A DNA stretch of 64,000 bases from assembly GCF_900460535.1 (NCBI RefSeq), contig NZ_UHIL01000001.1:2046001-2110000 (forward strand), given 5' to 3'. A model generated the notes under the pieces. That model saw only the letters and a list, made by a program, of their open reading frames with translations, searched no databases and had not been told where the DNA came from. Origin of the DNA: Vibrio parahaemolyticus. GTDB taxonomy: Bacteria > Pseudomonadota > Gammaproteobacteria > Enterobacterales > Vibrionaceae. This document shows positions 35,185-43,417 of this stretch, one piece after another (position 1 is the first letter of the stretch; each line of letters opens with the position of its first letter). The translations under genes and the position numbers were made by a program.

Positions 35185-35419
35185 GGAAGCCCTCCCCTTG
35201 TAGCAAGTGGTCACGTTTGACATGACTATCTAACCACTGGTCTAAGTCTTCTTTAAGATAACGGACAGCACGACCAATTTTAATGAAAGGAGGCGCAGCA
35301 GTTCGGTTCTTGCGCTGCCCTTCCATACGAGCTTGGCGTAAAAATGAACGGCTCATACCAATGTAAAGCGCCGTTTCTTGTTCTGTGTATACACGTTTAT
35401 CAAGTGTGGTTTGAGTCAT
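35177..35419 (-). CDS. AlpA-family regulator / excisionase-like HTH protein
   Basis: 80 residues: RVYTEQETALYIGMSRSFLRQARMEG helix-turn-helix followed by PPFIKIGRAVRYLKEDLDQWLDSH wing, the standard AlpA/excisionase layout. In P4-like elements AlpA activates the integrase or excision. Translationally coupled to the vapE-like gene. Confidence 0.88.
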   Translation of the reverse strand: MTQTTLDKRVYTEQETALYIGMSRSFLRQARMEGQRKNRTAAPPFIKIGRAVRYLKEDLDQWLDSHVKRDHLLQGEGFHA

Positions 35420-35505
35420 GTTGTTGTTCCCTCTTGTTCATTGAGGTTTCAACTTAACGACCACAAACGTCATATGACGTTATCAACGACGATGACGACG
35501 ACGTT

Positions 35506-36546
35506 TTATTTTGACGGCCTAATTTGCCTCCTTACGTCGACCAATACATTCTTTCTGAATGAGTTATAAGACATGGTGTTTTCATTATCCCCACGACCAA
35601 ACCACGTCACCGAGTCCTGAGTAATGCTTTCAATCAACGCATCAACATCAAATTGACGGTTAAACTCGTTCGCTCTCACGTCCTGCCTTATCATGTTCCA
35701 AACCTTATCCGCTCTGGCTTGAGGGTTGAGTGTTAATACTCGATGAGCAATTTGTGCAATGGGGTGGATTGGCATCGGTTGGATAACCGAATCCAACCCG
35801 AGTTCAGTAGGCGCATTAACCGACTCAATACACTGACCAGCAGTCTGGCTAACCGTTGAGCCTAGTGTTGCCTTAACCGTATCAACCGCTTGGCAACCAC
35901 GATTCAATAGTACTGCTTTACCAAAAACATCAATGACCTGTTCCATATCAACGCGTATTTGACTGGGTTTAACCGTTAACGCATCGGTTGAAAGGCGTTG
36001 ACCACGTTGACTTGGGTATTGCTCAGTAAGTTGATGCGTTCCGTCATTAGAGAAAATGGCGGATGCTTTAGTGATGAATTCCCCAACCACGCTCTCAGTG
36101 GTTAGAGAGGCATTAACCGATGCATAAGCAACAAACGCTTTGTTCGGTGGGGAGAGTGCATTAGGTGTGTATTTAAAGTGCGCTTGCAATACATGGTCAA
36201 ACGTTTCAGTAACCGCACGCCAACGGTTGATACCATGCATCTCAACGATGATGACGTGTTGAACCTTTATAGATTCTAATGAACGCGCAAACCGCTTGGA
36301 TGAGCTTTCAGTGAGTTGGACAATACCTTGATAGTCGAAGATGGCCGCGACACATTGACTTGGTGGATGAATAGCCCCAAGACTCGAAGCAGAAATATCG
36401 GCAAACAAACATAACCGCTCACCTTCAATGGCATCCAGTATATCCCACTTAGTTAAATGAGTTTTATCACAGGCTTCCTCAAGCCTTATATAACGGCGTT
36501 TAAACTGGCTCACTTCAATCCCTTGTTGAGTTAACGATTTCAACAA
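35506..36546 (-). CDS. Hypothetical protein of integrative element
   Basis: 346 residues from TTG 36546, soluble. Visible segments are FKRRYIRLEEACDKTHLTKWDILDAIEGERLCLFADI near the N-terminus (an HTH-like regulator text) and FDYQGIVQLTESSSKRFARSLESI, with a C-terminal VTWFGRGDNENTMSYNSFRKNVLVDVRRQ. The open frame continues upstream to a stop near 36618 without ATG, GTG or TTG, so the start is uncertain. Lies between integrase and AlpA, a position often held by accessory replication or regulatory genes. Confidence 0.65.
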   Translation of the reverse strand: MLKSLTQQGIEVSQFKRRYIRLEEACDKTHLTKWDILDAIEGERLCLFADISASSLGAIHPPSQCVAAIFDYQGIVQLTESSSKRFARSLESIKVQHVIIVEMHGINRWRAVTETFDHVLQAHFKYTPNALSPPNKAFVAYASVNASLTTESVVGEFITKASAIFSNDGTHQLTEQYPSQRGQRLSTDALTVKPSQIRVDMEQVIDVFGKAVLLNRGCQAVDTVKATLGSTVSQTAGQCIESVNAPTELGLDSVIQPMPIHPIAQIAHRVLTLNPQARADKVWNMIRQDVRANEFNRQFDVDALIESITQDSVTWFGRGDNENTMSYNSFRKNVLVDVRRQIRPSK

Positions 36547-36624
36547 CGAATTACAGCACCAAGACCACTGTATATAAAACCATACCTTTAATGCTTCGAG
36601 TGATGTCTCGATTTATCTTGCAAC

Positions 36625-37809
36625 TTAACCAATCAGATTCACCGCCGCCGCTTTGTGCTCTGGAGCTAAGTGTGCATAACGCAGCGTCATCTTGAGGTCA
36701 GCATGCCCAAGCAACTCACGCACGATATTCAAATCAACGCCCGCCATCACTAACTTGCTTGCGAAGTGATGCCGCAAATCGTGGAACCTAAAATTCTCGA
36801 TAGCTGCCTCTTTCAATAATGATTGCCACGGATATTGAAAGAACTCAACGGGCTGGTTATTCGATATAAAGACATAGTCAGCATCAGGATTCTGTGCTCG
36901 CCAGCGTTCAAAAAGCTTTAATACCGTGTCATTGAGCGGTATCGTTCGCGTCTTCTTCGACTTAGCATTTTCAGAAAGAATAGTTAAGTAACGATTAGGC
37001 AGTGAAACGTATTCCCATCGAAGGCTTAATAGCTCTCCTTTACGCATTCCTGTATTCATTGCGGTGATCACTAACGGCTCGAAGAAATCAACGAACTGAA
37101 GATGCTCTATCTTGTTATTGGACTTTCGAACGCGTTGATTTCGGCCTTCAAGGGTATCGAGTAAGCGCTTCTCTTCTTCCTTAGAGAGATACCGTATTCG
37201 AGTGTTATCTTGCTTGATGAGTTTAACACTGCTTAAGTTGTGGCTATCGATGAATTCCCACTCTACCGCACGATTTAAAGCGGCTCGAAGTCGGTTCACA
37301 CAATACTCTATCGTTGCTGGGGCACGCCCTAATTTGCGACGCTCCGTGATCCACTGCTGAACATCCCACGCTTTTATCTCCTCTAACGGTCTGTCTAGGA
37401 GGTGAACAAACGAATGAGCGATGCAAGCATAAGCCTGATCCGCCCGCTTGGGGTTCATTGAGATAAGGTAGTCTTTATAGTGCTCAGAGAGAAAACGGCC
37501 AAGCGTCAGGTTTTTGCGCATCTCTGTCTTTTTAGCTTCATGACGAGATTCTTGGATATCCACCCCGCTCGCCACTAATCCAGCTTTCTCTTTGACTAAA
37601 TCTCTCGCTTGAGCGGGTGTGAGTGAATCCGCCGAGCCGATGAAGTAATTTCGTTGTTTGCCATTTAAACGGTAGTAAAAGTAATACTTGATTGCGCCTT
37701 TAGGTGAAATGCGAGCATGAAACCCGCTGATTTCAGTGTCGTTGAGCCGTCCCTGTTCGACAGTTAGCGCCTTGATTGAGGTGTTGGTTATCTTCTTCTT
37801 AATGGGCAT
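36625..37809 (-). CDS. int: Tyrosine-family site-specific integrase
   Basis: 394 residues: N-terminal DUF4102-type arm domain (KITNTSIKALTVEQGRLNDTEISGFHARISPKGAIKYYFYYR), SAM-like core-binding domain, and catalytic domain with Arg in NTGMRKGELLSLRW, Lys in AKSKKTRTIPL, HDLRHHFAS (His and Arg), LLGH and the nucleophile Tyr in MTLRYAHL. ATG 37809 follows AAAGGA. The gene begins 164 bp from the right junction and reads inward, the usual position for the integrase of an island. The attachment core would be CTGTTAAGGG inside attC. Confidence 0.93.
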   Translation of the reverse strand: MPIKKKITNTSIKALTVEQGRLNDTEISGFHARISPKGAIKYYFYYRLNGKQRNYFIGSADSLTPAQARDLVKEKAGLVASGVDIQESRHEAKKTEMRKNLTLGRFLSEHYKDYLISMNPKRADQAYACIAHSFVHLLDRPLEEIKAWDVQQWITERRKLGRAPATIEYCVNRLRAALNRAVEWEFIDSHNLSSVKLIKQDNTRIRYLSKEEEKRLLDTLEGRNQRVRKSNNKIEHLQFVDFFEPLVITAMNTGMRKGELLSLRWEYVSLPNRYLTILSENAKSKKTRTIPLNDTVLKLFERWRAQNPDADYVFISNNQPVEFFQYPWQSLLKEAAIENFRFHDLRHHFASKLVMAGVDLNIVRELLGHADLKMTLRYAHLAPEHKAAAVNLIG

Positions 37810-37823
37810 GCACAAGTCCTTTG

Positions 37824-37840
37824 TGTAGCATATATGTAGC
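37824..37840 (+). repeat. Candidate integrase arm sites, right end
   Basis: Two TGTAGC motifs with starts 11 bp apart, just upstream of int. The same arrangement and orientation recurs at 28207-28223. Confidence 0.55.
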
Positions 37841-37972
37841 AGAATAATTGTACATACACACATATCCATGAACAACAAAGCACAAACAACATACACATAA
37901 GTACATGTTTTTATGCGAGTATTAGCTCATTCTTGTTCATTGTTGTTTACTGGAGGCTTTTGCCCATTCCCA

Positions 37973-38085
37973 CTGTTAAGGGGTGAACAACGCAATACCT
38001 AGGCCGTTGCAAACCGCCTTAAACACTAAAACTAACGCATAGTAAAAATGCCACGCGTTGTGAATCCCTCTTGAACAGTTTGTTA
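37973..38085 (-). repeat. attC site 39, right fragment (attR of integrative element)
   Basis: 113 bp lacking only the terminal AACGCC. Outer stem base CTGTT/AACAG would be complete if joined to 28119-28124. Confidence 0.88.
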
Positions 38086-38090
38086 TGCCA

Positions 38091-38717
38091 CTAGCGCTCA
38101 CTGATTGCGACTTTGCCTGCTAGCCCAATAAGCAGAACTCCCGAAACGCCCTCAAGAGCTCGCGAATAACGCTGAGAATTTGATCGACTGAAAACCCAAC
38201 TACCGACTGAGGCATATAGAACGTTACACAGCGTAGCTAATGCGCTGAAGAGCAAACCAAGCACTAATAATTGCATTGATGCGGAGCCTGTAGATGTATC
38301 GACAAACTGAGGTAAGAATGAAAGGAAGAATAGCGCTACCTTCGGGTTCAAAACACTAACAATAACGCCTTGTACAAATACATTTTTGTTGGTTTCAACA
38401 CTTTCACTAACCACTATTTTACTGTCTCCACGCCACATAGAAAGTAGAGACTGAACACCTAAATATACTAAGTAAGCGGCACCCAACCATTTTACCGCAC
38501 TAAAAGCTACAGCAGAGCTGAGGATTATCGCGGACAAACCTAAACACGCAGCTAATGTATGAACAAAGTAGCCAACACCAAGACCAATTGCAGCTTTAAA
38601 CCCAGTTGCCAGCTTACCTTTCATTGTGTTTGAAACGATGTAGATTACGTCTGGTCCAGGTATCATATTGATAGCCAGACAAGCGACTACAAATAGTAAT
38701 ATTGAGTTTAAATCCAT
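38091..38717 (-). CDS. LysE/RhtB-family amino-acid exporter
   Basis: 208 residues, about six membrane helices, with the family N-terminus CLAINMIPGPDVIYIVSNTMKGKLATGFKAAIGLGVGYFVHTLAA and LNPKVALFFLSFLPQFV. Exports amino acids or related small molecules across the inner membrane; substrate unknown. ATG 38717 follows GGAGGAAAGGAA. Confidence 0.88.
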   Translation of the reverse strand: MDLNSILLFVVACLAINMIPGPDVIYIVSNTMKGKLATGFKAAIGLGVGYFVHTLAACLGLSAIILSSAVAFSAVKWLGAAYLVYLGVQSLLSMWRGDSKIVVSESVETNKNVFVQGVIVSVLNPKVALFFLSFLPQFVDTSTGSASMQLLVLGLLFSALATLCNVLYASVGSWVFSRSNSQRYSRALEGVSGVLLIGLAGKVAISER

Positions 38718-38750
38718 TTCCTTTCCTCCATGTTGAACGTCTTGTGGCAT

Positions 38751-38869
38751 AACGCCCTGTTAAGGTGTGAGCAACGCAATACCGATGCCGCCGCATAACA
38801 CCTTAATCACCGAAACCAACGCATAGTAAAAATGCCACGCGTTGCGAATCACTCTTAAACAGTTTGTTA
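38751..38869 (-). repeat. attC site 40
   Basis: 119 bp; outer stem CTGTT/AACAG; supplies a TAA stop. Confidence 0.92.
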
Positions 38870-39172
38870 GGCAAATTTTACCTTCGCTACTTTCAATATG
38901 TACACAATAATAGCGACTAATAGTGCCCAAGGCATTGCAAACCACCAATAGTATGGTTCCTGGCTATCAGCAAGGTAGTAATTAAAAACTATAATTACAC
39001 TCACAATTGTCGAAATGACATATGCTCCACCTAAAGCCATACAGATATCTGAGTGATGTTTAGAAAGTTCAAATTCACGCAGTTGAAATACTACAATGAA
39101 AAACACAAAAGGACTAAAAAGACAAACTGCAATGTGTAGAAATGAAAGAAGAATTAACCACCCAAGTGTCAT
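38867..39172 (-). CDS. Small membrane protein, unknown function
   Basis: 101 residues with three predicted transmembrane helices (about 3-30, 45-65 and 77-95) joined by short charged loops. No family recognised. ATG 39172 has AAGGAAAA upstream; the stop lies in attC 40. Confidence 0.6.
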   Translation of the reverse strand: MTLGWLILLSFLHIAVCLFSPFVFFIVVFQLREFELSKHHSDICMALGGAYVISTIVSVIIVFNYYLADSQEPYYWWFAMPWALLVAIIVYILKVAKVKFA

Positions 39173-39193
39173 ATGTTTTCCTTTTATTTGTCT

Positions 39194-39312
39194 AACGCCC
39201 TGTTAAGGTGTGAGCAACACAATACCGAAGCCACCGCATAACACCTTAAACACTAAAAACAACGCATAGTAAAAATGCCACGCGTTGCGAATCACTTTTA
39301 AACAGTTTGTTA
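39194..39312 (-). repeat. attC site 41
   Basis: 119 bp; outer stem CTGTT/AACAG; supplies a TAA stop. Confidence 0.92.
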
Positions 39313-39993
39313 TAACGATTTTTCCCGCTCTTCATAGCTAAACATCGTTAAAAAGTACTTTAGTTCATATAACTGCTCCCTCGTATTGGGAGTCAATTTA
39401 TGCAGAATATATAAAAAAGCGATTAAAGATATGCCAACGACCCCTATCTGGGCTATGGTTTGAATATTCAAATTTTTCATTGTTGCAACTAAGATTGACA
39501 TTGCAAACGTAACCGAAAAGCCCACTATTTTTTGTACGCTAACACCACTGTTTTCACATACAGCTATCCTAGAGTCGAGGATTTCCAGTATATCGCTAAT
39601 ATGAGATTGTTGGATATCATTTAGCCGAAGAGCTCTACGGAATTTCAAATATCGAGCCTTTTGATCTTTATAATCCTCAGGAGGTGCTTGAGATAATTCG
39701 TAATCTGAGTACTCTTCTTTTGTATATTTACTCTGGGCTTTAAACACTGAAATCAAACTAGAAGCTTCAAAAATCAAGAATGAAACAAGATATATATAGT
39801 ACATATTTCGGTTGTCATCGAATGCAGCAAACATCGCTAAAGTCAGAAAAACTCCGAAAAGAATGATGGAACCCAAAATCAATACTTTGAATTTAAAGCT
39901 TATAAACTTGAGACTTTCTTTGAAAATCACAATCCTAGTACAATCTCTTTTATAAGCATTGAAGCATATTTCCCATTTACTTCGATATTTCAA
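39310..39993 (-). CDS. Membrane protein with SLATT-like layout, function unknown
   Basis: 227 residues: N-terminal cytoplasmic helix, a pair of membrane helices (about 35-58 and 66-83), a long charged cytoplasmic stretch (about 88-148), then a second pair (about 151-172 and 180-198) and a soluble tail. Two hairpins with helical linkers faintly recall SLATT-type proteins, but I see no defining motif. Start is TTG 39993 with GGAG ten bases upstream. Confidence 0.55.
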   Translation of the reverse strand: MKYRSKWEICFNAYKRDCTRIVIFKESLKFISFKFKVLILGSIILFGVFLTLAMFAAFDDNRNMYYIYLVSFLIFEASSLISVFKAQSKYTKEEYSDYELSQAPPEDYKDQKARYLKFRRALRLNDIQQSHISDILEILDSRIAVCENSGVSVQKIVGFSVTFAMSILVATMKNLNIQTIAQIGVVGISLIAFLYILHKLTPNTREQLYELKYFLTMFSYEEREKSL

Positions 39994-40017
39994 ACTTTAA
40001 CATCTCCGAATCGTTAT

Positions 40018-40136
40018 AACGCCTTGTTAAGGTGTGAGGCACGCAATACCGAAGCTTCTGCATACCACCTTAACCGCTAAAACCAACGCATTGTCAAAAT
40101 GCCACGCGTGCCGAATCACTCTTGAACAATTTGTTA
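40018..40136 (-). repeat. attC site 42
   Basis: 119 bp; identical to attC 23 (TTGTT/AACAA). Confidence 0.92.
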
Positions 40137-40153
40137 GCATACTTTTTCAACGC

Positions 40154-40555
40154 TCATAGATCTTTAAGTGATTCTCTAAGTTTATCCATACTTTGAATCC
40201 CAAGTTCACTACTAATCCAACCATACTGGTCGCCATGGAACCGAGGGAAAATATGCAAATGGTAATGGTCGAGCTCGTTGAAATGAGGTGCCTCTCCGTT
40301 GTTTTGCATAAAGCCGATACCATCGGGATTGAACTTAGCTTCTATACGCTTATATAAATCTCTTGCGACGTCGGTGATCTCTAAAAACACAGACTCGGGC
40401 AAGTCGATGAAAGTGCGGTATTGAGTCTTGGGACAAATTAAAATATGTCCAAAGTTGATTGGGTCATGGTCTGCAAAAGCTATAACTTGGTCAGATTCGT
40501 ACACGATGACCGAGTCAATTTCACGATTAACAATTTGTTCGACTATCGTAGTCAT
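40154..40555 (-). CDS. HIT-family nucleotide hydrolase (copy 2)
   Basis: 133 residues, identical to the product at 19512-19913, with the same upstream AGGAGTTTAG. The identity extends through the attC, so this is a recent cassette duplication. Confidence 0.92.
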   Translation of the reverse strand: MTTIVEQIVNREIDSVIVYESDQVIAFADHDPINFGHILICPKTQYRTFIDLPESVFLEITDVARDLYKRIEAKFNPDGIGFMQNNGEAPHFNELDHYHLHIFPRFHGDQYGWISSELGIQSMDKLRESLKDL

Positions 40556-40578
40556 CTAAACTCCTATCAAAGTATGCT

Positions 40579-40697
40579 AACGCCATGTTAAGGGGTGAGC
40601 AACGCAATACCTAAGTTGCTGTAAACCACCTTAATCACTAAAACCAAGGCATAGTGAAAATGCCACGCGTTGCGAATCCCTCTTGAACATTTTGTTA
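40579..40697 (-). repeat. attC site 43
   Basis: 119 bp; outer stem ATGTT/AACAT; supplies a TAA stop. Confidence 0.92.
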
Positions 40698-41090
40698 TGT
40701 TTCGGGCTTAAAGGTAATTTCAAAATTATCACCATCCCAAAGAGAGACAACACCAAACCAATCTTCTCTAGTGTGAAATTTATTTTTTAGCTTACTTGCA
40801 TCTTTACCGTCACTGACTGCTTTTTCATCATTGGTGCGAGCTATAACTGCACGGATTATCCGTTTGTTTTTAAAAGCGTCTTCGATATGGACTCGAAACT
40901 CATTATTACCATGACCTGACCATCTAGACACTCGATCAGCGTACACTATCGTTTTAGGCTCAGTCCCTTTCTGAAAGAATTGATTCCAAAGGCTACAAAC
41001 TAGTTCACCTTTTTCATTTAGCGCCGAGACTGACCAATTTACATTTTTGAGTTTCGCACCATACTTGGCGAAACAAGATTGAATACCCAT
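40695..41090 (-). CDS. Hypothetical protein
   Basis: 131 residues, soluble, basic and aromatic-rich. N-terminal FAKYGAKLKNVNWSVSALNEKGELVCSLWNQFF, central SRWSGHGNNEFRVHIEDAF and C-terminal TREDWFGVVSLWDGDNFEITF suggest a small alpha/beta domain. No family recognised. ATG 41090 is preceded by GGGGAAAAT; the longer frame starts within attC 44. Confidence 0.6.
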   Translation of the reverse strand: MGIQSCFAKYGAKLKNVNWSVSALNEKGELVCSLWNQFFQKGTEPKTIVYADRVSRWSGHGNNEFRVHIEDAFKNKRIIRAVIARTNDEKAVSDGKDASKLKNKFHTREDWFGVVSLWDGDNFEITFKPET

Positions 41091-41109
41091 ATTTTCCCCG
41101 TAGAAACAT

Positions 41110-41228
41110 AACGCCCTGTTAAGGTGTGAGCAACGCAATACCGAAGCTCCCGCACACCACCTTAAACACGAAACGCAACGCATAGCAAAAATGCCACGCG
41201 TTGCGAATCACTCTTAAACAGTTTGTTA
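41110..41228 (-). repeat. attC site 44
   Basis: 119 bp; outer stem CTGTT/AACAG. Confidence 0.92.
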
Positions 41229-41230
41229 GC

Positions 41231-41977
41231 TTACTTTGCTTCCAACATTAATGTTTGAATTAAAGACAAAGCCTGTGGACTACGTTGTTTAAAATATTTT
41301 GGCGCCTGAATTGGAATCCACACCTCATTAAAGTGGCGACGAAAATCTTCATACAACTCAATTGGATAAAGTTTTGCATCAACTTCTCGACCATCAGGAT
41401 ATTCATGTTTGTAAGTTGGAAATGAATTAGGTTCAATACCCTTATTGTCTCGTAGCCACTTGCAAAACATACGTCCCTCAGAAATGTCGGGAACTAATGT
41501 ATCCGGAAGCGTATAACCTGCCTGCTCAAGAGGAGCAATTAGGTTTAGAGTCAACTCATTTAACATCGAAAAATGTGTGTAAGGAACTTTGGAACGATTT
41601 TGCATATAGCGTTCCAAGTGAGCAGGAAGAACGGCTTTAGCACTCCCTTGTTGCCATTCTGTTACCCATTGAGAAACTTTTACTGCAAATTTAGCAGATA
41701 ACCACTGTGCTAGGTTGATTGCCAAATAAGGGTGAACCCAAGTTCCTTGTAACTTAGGATCCCCACCGCGAATAACGTGGATAAGTTGCTCTTTCGGCAC
41801 ACCGGTTTGCGCTGATAATTCCCCGATGAACTCTTGCGTGCTTTTTAAAGAATGATAATTTGAGAATTGCTTACCAACGGATTGACATAGCGCCGTAGCA
41901 CTAATATACCCATCACCAACGCGTTGTGGAATAATTTCTCCCTCTTCAACTCGAGGGATTAAAGCCAGTTGTTCCAA
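41231..41977 (-). CDS. KilA-N domain protein
   Basis: 248 residues. Residues 18-106 form a KilA-N domain: DGYISATALCQSVGKQFSNYHSLKSTQEF and GTWVHPYLAINLAQWLSAKFAVKVSQWV. The C-terminal part (residues 150-235), with GRMFCKWLRDN and the DGREVDAKLYPIELYEDFRRHF block, is phage-antirepressor-like. KilA-N proteins bind nucleic acid and come from phages and large DNA viruses, so this is a phage-derived cassette gene. The start is TTG 41977 with AGGAG upstream. Confidence 0.82.
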   Translation of the reverse strand: MEQLALIPRVEEGEIIPQRVGDGYISATALCQSVGKQFSNYHSLKSTQEFIGELSAQTGVPKEQLIHVIRGGDPKLQGTWVHPYLAINLAQWLSAKFAVKVSQWVTEWQQGSAKAVLPAHLERYMQNRSKVPYTHFSMLNELTLNLIAPLEQAGYTLPDTLVPDISEGRMFCKWLRDNKGIEPNSFPTYKHEYPDGREVDAKLYPIELYEDFRRHFNEVWIPIQAPKYFKQRSPQALSLIQTLMLEAK

Positions 41978-42054
41978 CTTAAACTCCTATAAACTTTAGT
42001 ACCAAACTGATTGCCTATTATCTGCAATTTATAGTATGACGTCCATAGTAAGCT

Positions 42055-42175
42055 AACGCCGCGTTAAGTAGTGAGCAACGCCACCACGAAACCTAACCAT
42101 ACCACCGTAAACACAAAACCCAACGATGGAACGAAAAATGCCATGCGTTGGGAATCTGTGTTAAACGCTTTGTTA
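42055..42175 (-). repeat. attC site 45
   Basis: 121 bp; outer stem GCGTT/AACGC; supplies a TAA stop. Confidence 0.9.
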
Positions 42176-42736
42176 TGTGAAATTACACTCTGAACATAAT
42201 TCTTCTATAATTTTAGCGTCCAATTCTGGAAACAGTTCAGCAAGAGCATCTACTGAAGCGTCACCAAGAGAACCACAACGCTCCCTTATTTTCTTTGCAC
42301 TTTCATAAACTCCACCTGGTAGCTTTTGTACCAATTCATGCGCTCTAGAATAAAATTTATCAGAAGGCGACATTGGATGCTGAGTATACTTACTGGACAT
42401 ATCGACAGAAAATGCCACCGCAACACCCTCTTCAAGAAAGTTTGTATAACCAGCGACTGGATTTAACAAATGAATTGTTTCATGCGCTAGTTCATATAAA
42501 GCACAGGGCCAATAACCTTTAGAATTATGACTCAACTTAGCCCAAGCCCCATCAAAGTTAACGCTATTCATAATACATGGACCACTCGTAGTATTTTCTG
42601 AAAACGTAGGTTGATATACTTTCTTATCTTGTTCGATTCGTCCCAATAAGCTTTCAGCTTCTTGAAGTAAGAACTGTTGTAGCTTCCAGACTTCTGGAGC
42701 TGAATGTTCTGGTAATATTTCCGGAAACTTGTACAT
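42173..42736 (-). CDS. Putative HExxH metallopeptidase-like protein
   Basis: 187 residues, soluble, no signal peptide. The motif AHETIHLLNP (His85-Glu86...His89) with a downstream NFLEEGVAVAF helix (Glu about residue 102) matches the gluzincin arrangement of two zinc His plus a Glu. Family otherwise unknown, and proteolysis is inferred from the motif only. ATG 42736; stop in attC 45. Confidence 0.6.
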   Translation of the reverse strand: MYKFPEILPEHSAPEVWKLQQFLLQEAESLLGRIEQDKKVYQPTFSENTTSGPCIMNSVNFDGAWAKLSHNSKGYWPCALYELAHETIHLLNPVAGYTNFLEEGVAVAFSVDMSSKYTQHPMSPSDKFYSRAHELVQKLPGGVYESAKKIRERCGSLGDASVDALAELFPELDAKIIEELCSECNFT

Positions 42737-42754
42737 ATTTCGACCTTTTCACAT

Positions 42755-42873
42755 AACGCCCTGTTAAGGGGTGAGCAACGCAATACCTAAGCTACCGCAT
42801 GCCACCTTAAACACTTAAGCCAACGCATAGTAAAAATGCCACGCGTTGCGAATCCCTCTTGAACAGTTTGTTA
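42755..42873 (-). repeat. attC site 46
   Basis: 119 bp; outer stem CTGTT/AACAG. Confidence 0.92.
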
Positions 42874-42880
42874 GGTGTTT

Positions 42881-43252
42881 TTATGCCGTTGACTCTCTGA
42901 CATAAACATCTGAGCGCTCATTAACTTTACCTAAACGGACTAGCCTAGAAGCAATAGAGCCTTTTGTCCTTTTATGAGATTTAGATAGTTCATCAATACT
43001 TAAACCCGAGTCAAACCCTTTAGACAGCATTTCATCTTCGTCTGACTTCCATGGTTTACCAGCATTCTCGGGTAAATCGGATTTGCGCTTCTCAGCAGCA
43101 ATTGATGCTTCGAGATTCTGCTTTGCCACACACAAAGCTCGAATTATTTGTGGTTGGTTGAAACAACTTTCATCCGATAAATCTTCACCAGTTTCAGGGT
43201 TAACTCCGTCTGATAACGCTGAGATAATTTCTAACGCTTTAATCATTTCCAT
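42881..43252 (-). CDS. Small protein with Myb-like helix-turn-helix C-terminus
   Basis: 123 residues. C-terminal GKPWKSDEDEMLSKGFDSGLSIDELSKSHKRTKGSIASRLVRLGKV is a Myb/SANT-like tri-helical domain also found at the ends of some helicases and cassette proteins; it probably binds nucleic acid. The N-terminal part (IKALEIISALSDGVNPETGEDL...) matches text common in that protein group. ATG 43252 has GAGGAAAT upstream. Confidence 0.7.
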   Translation of the reverse strand: MEMIKALEIISALSDGVNPETGEDLSDESCFNQPQIIRALCVAKQNLEASIAAEKRKSDLPENAGKPWKSDEDEMLSKGFDSGLSIDELSKSHKRTKGSIASRLVRLGKVNERSDVYVRESTA

Positions 43253-43287
43253 AATATTTCCTCTAGCACTAACGCTATGTAACACCT

Positions 43288-43409
43288 AACGCCCAATTAA
43301 GGGGTGAACAACGCCTCCACCCAAACCTAAAGCATTGTGCCATAAACACTAAAACTGAAGTAGAAGTAAAAGTGCCAAGCGTTGTGAATCCCTCTTAAAT
43401 TGCTTGTTA
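43288..43409 (-). repeat. attC site 47
   Basis: 122 bp; outer stem CAATT/AATTG with TAACAAGC end box. Close to attC 48 and 66. Confidence 0.9.
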
Positions 43410-43417
43410 TGTGCGTA

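Larger units (their letters stand above)
28125..37982. mobile_element. Integrative element inserted in an attC site
   Basis: About 9.85 kb flanked by direct repeats CTGTTAAGGG (28125-28134 and 37973-37982). Removing it and one repeat restores a complete attC with a CTGTT/AACAG outer stem. Contents on the minus strand from the right end: integrase, unknown 346-aa protein, AlpA-like regulator, VapE-like ATPase, two small unknowns; then a cargo of eptA-dgkA divergent from pepSY-cytochrome b561, plus a DUF1508 protein. Paired TGTAGC motifs 11 bp apart lie near both ends. The integrase-AlpA-VapE module resembles P4-like or satellite islands; no capsid genes are seen. Confidence 0.8.
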
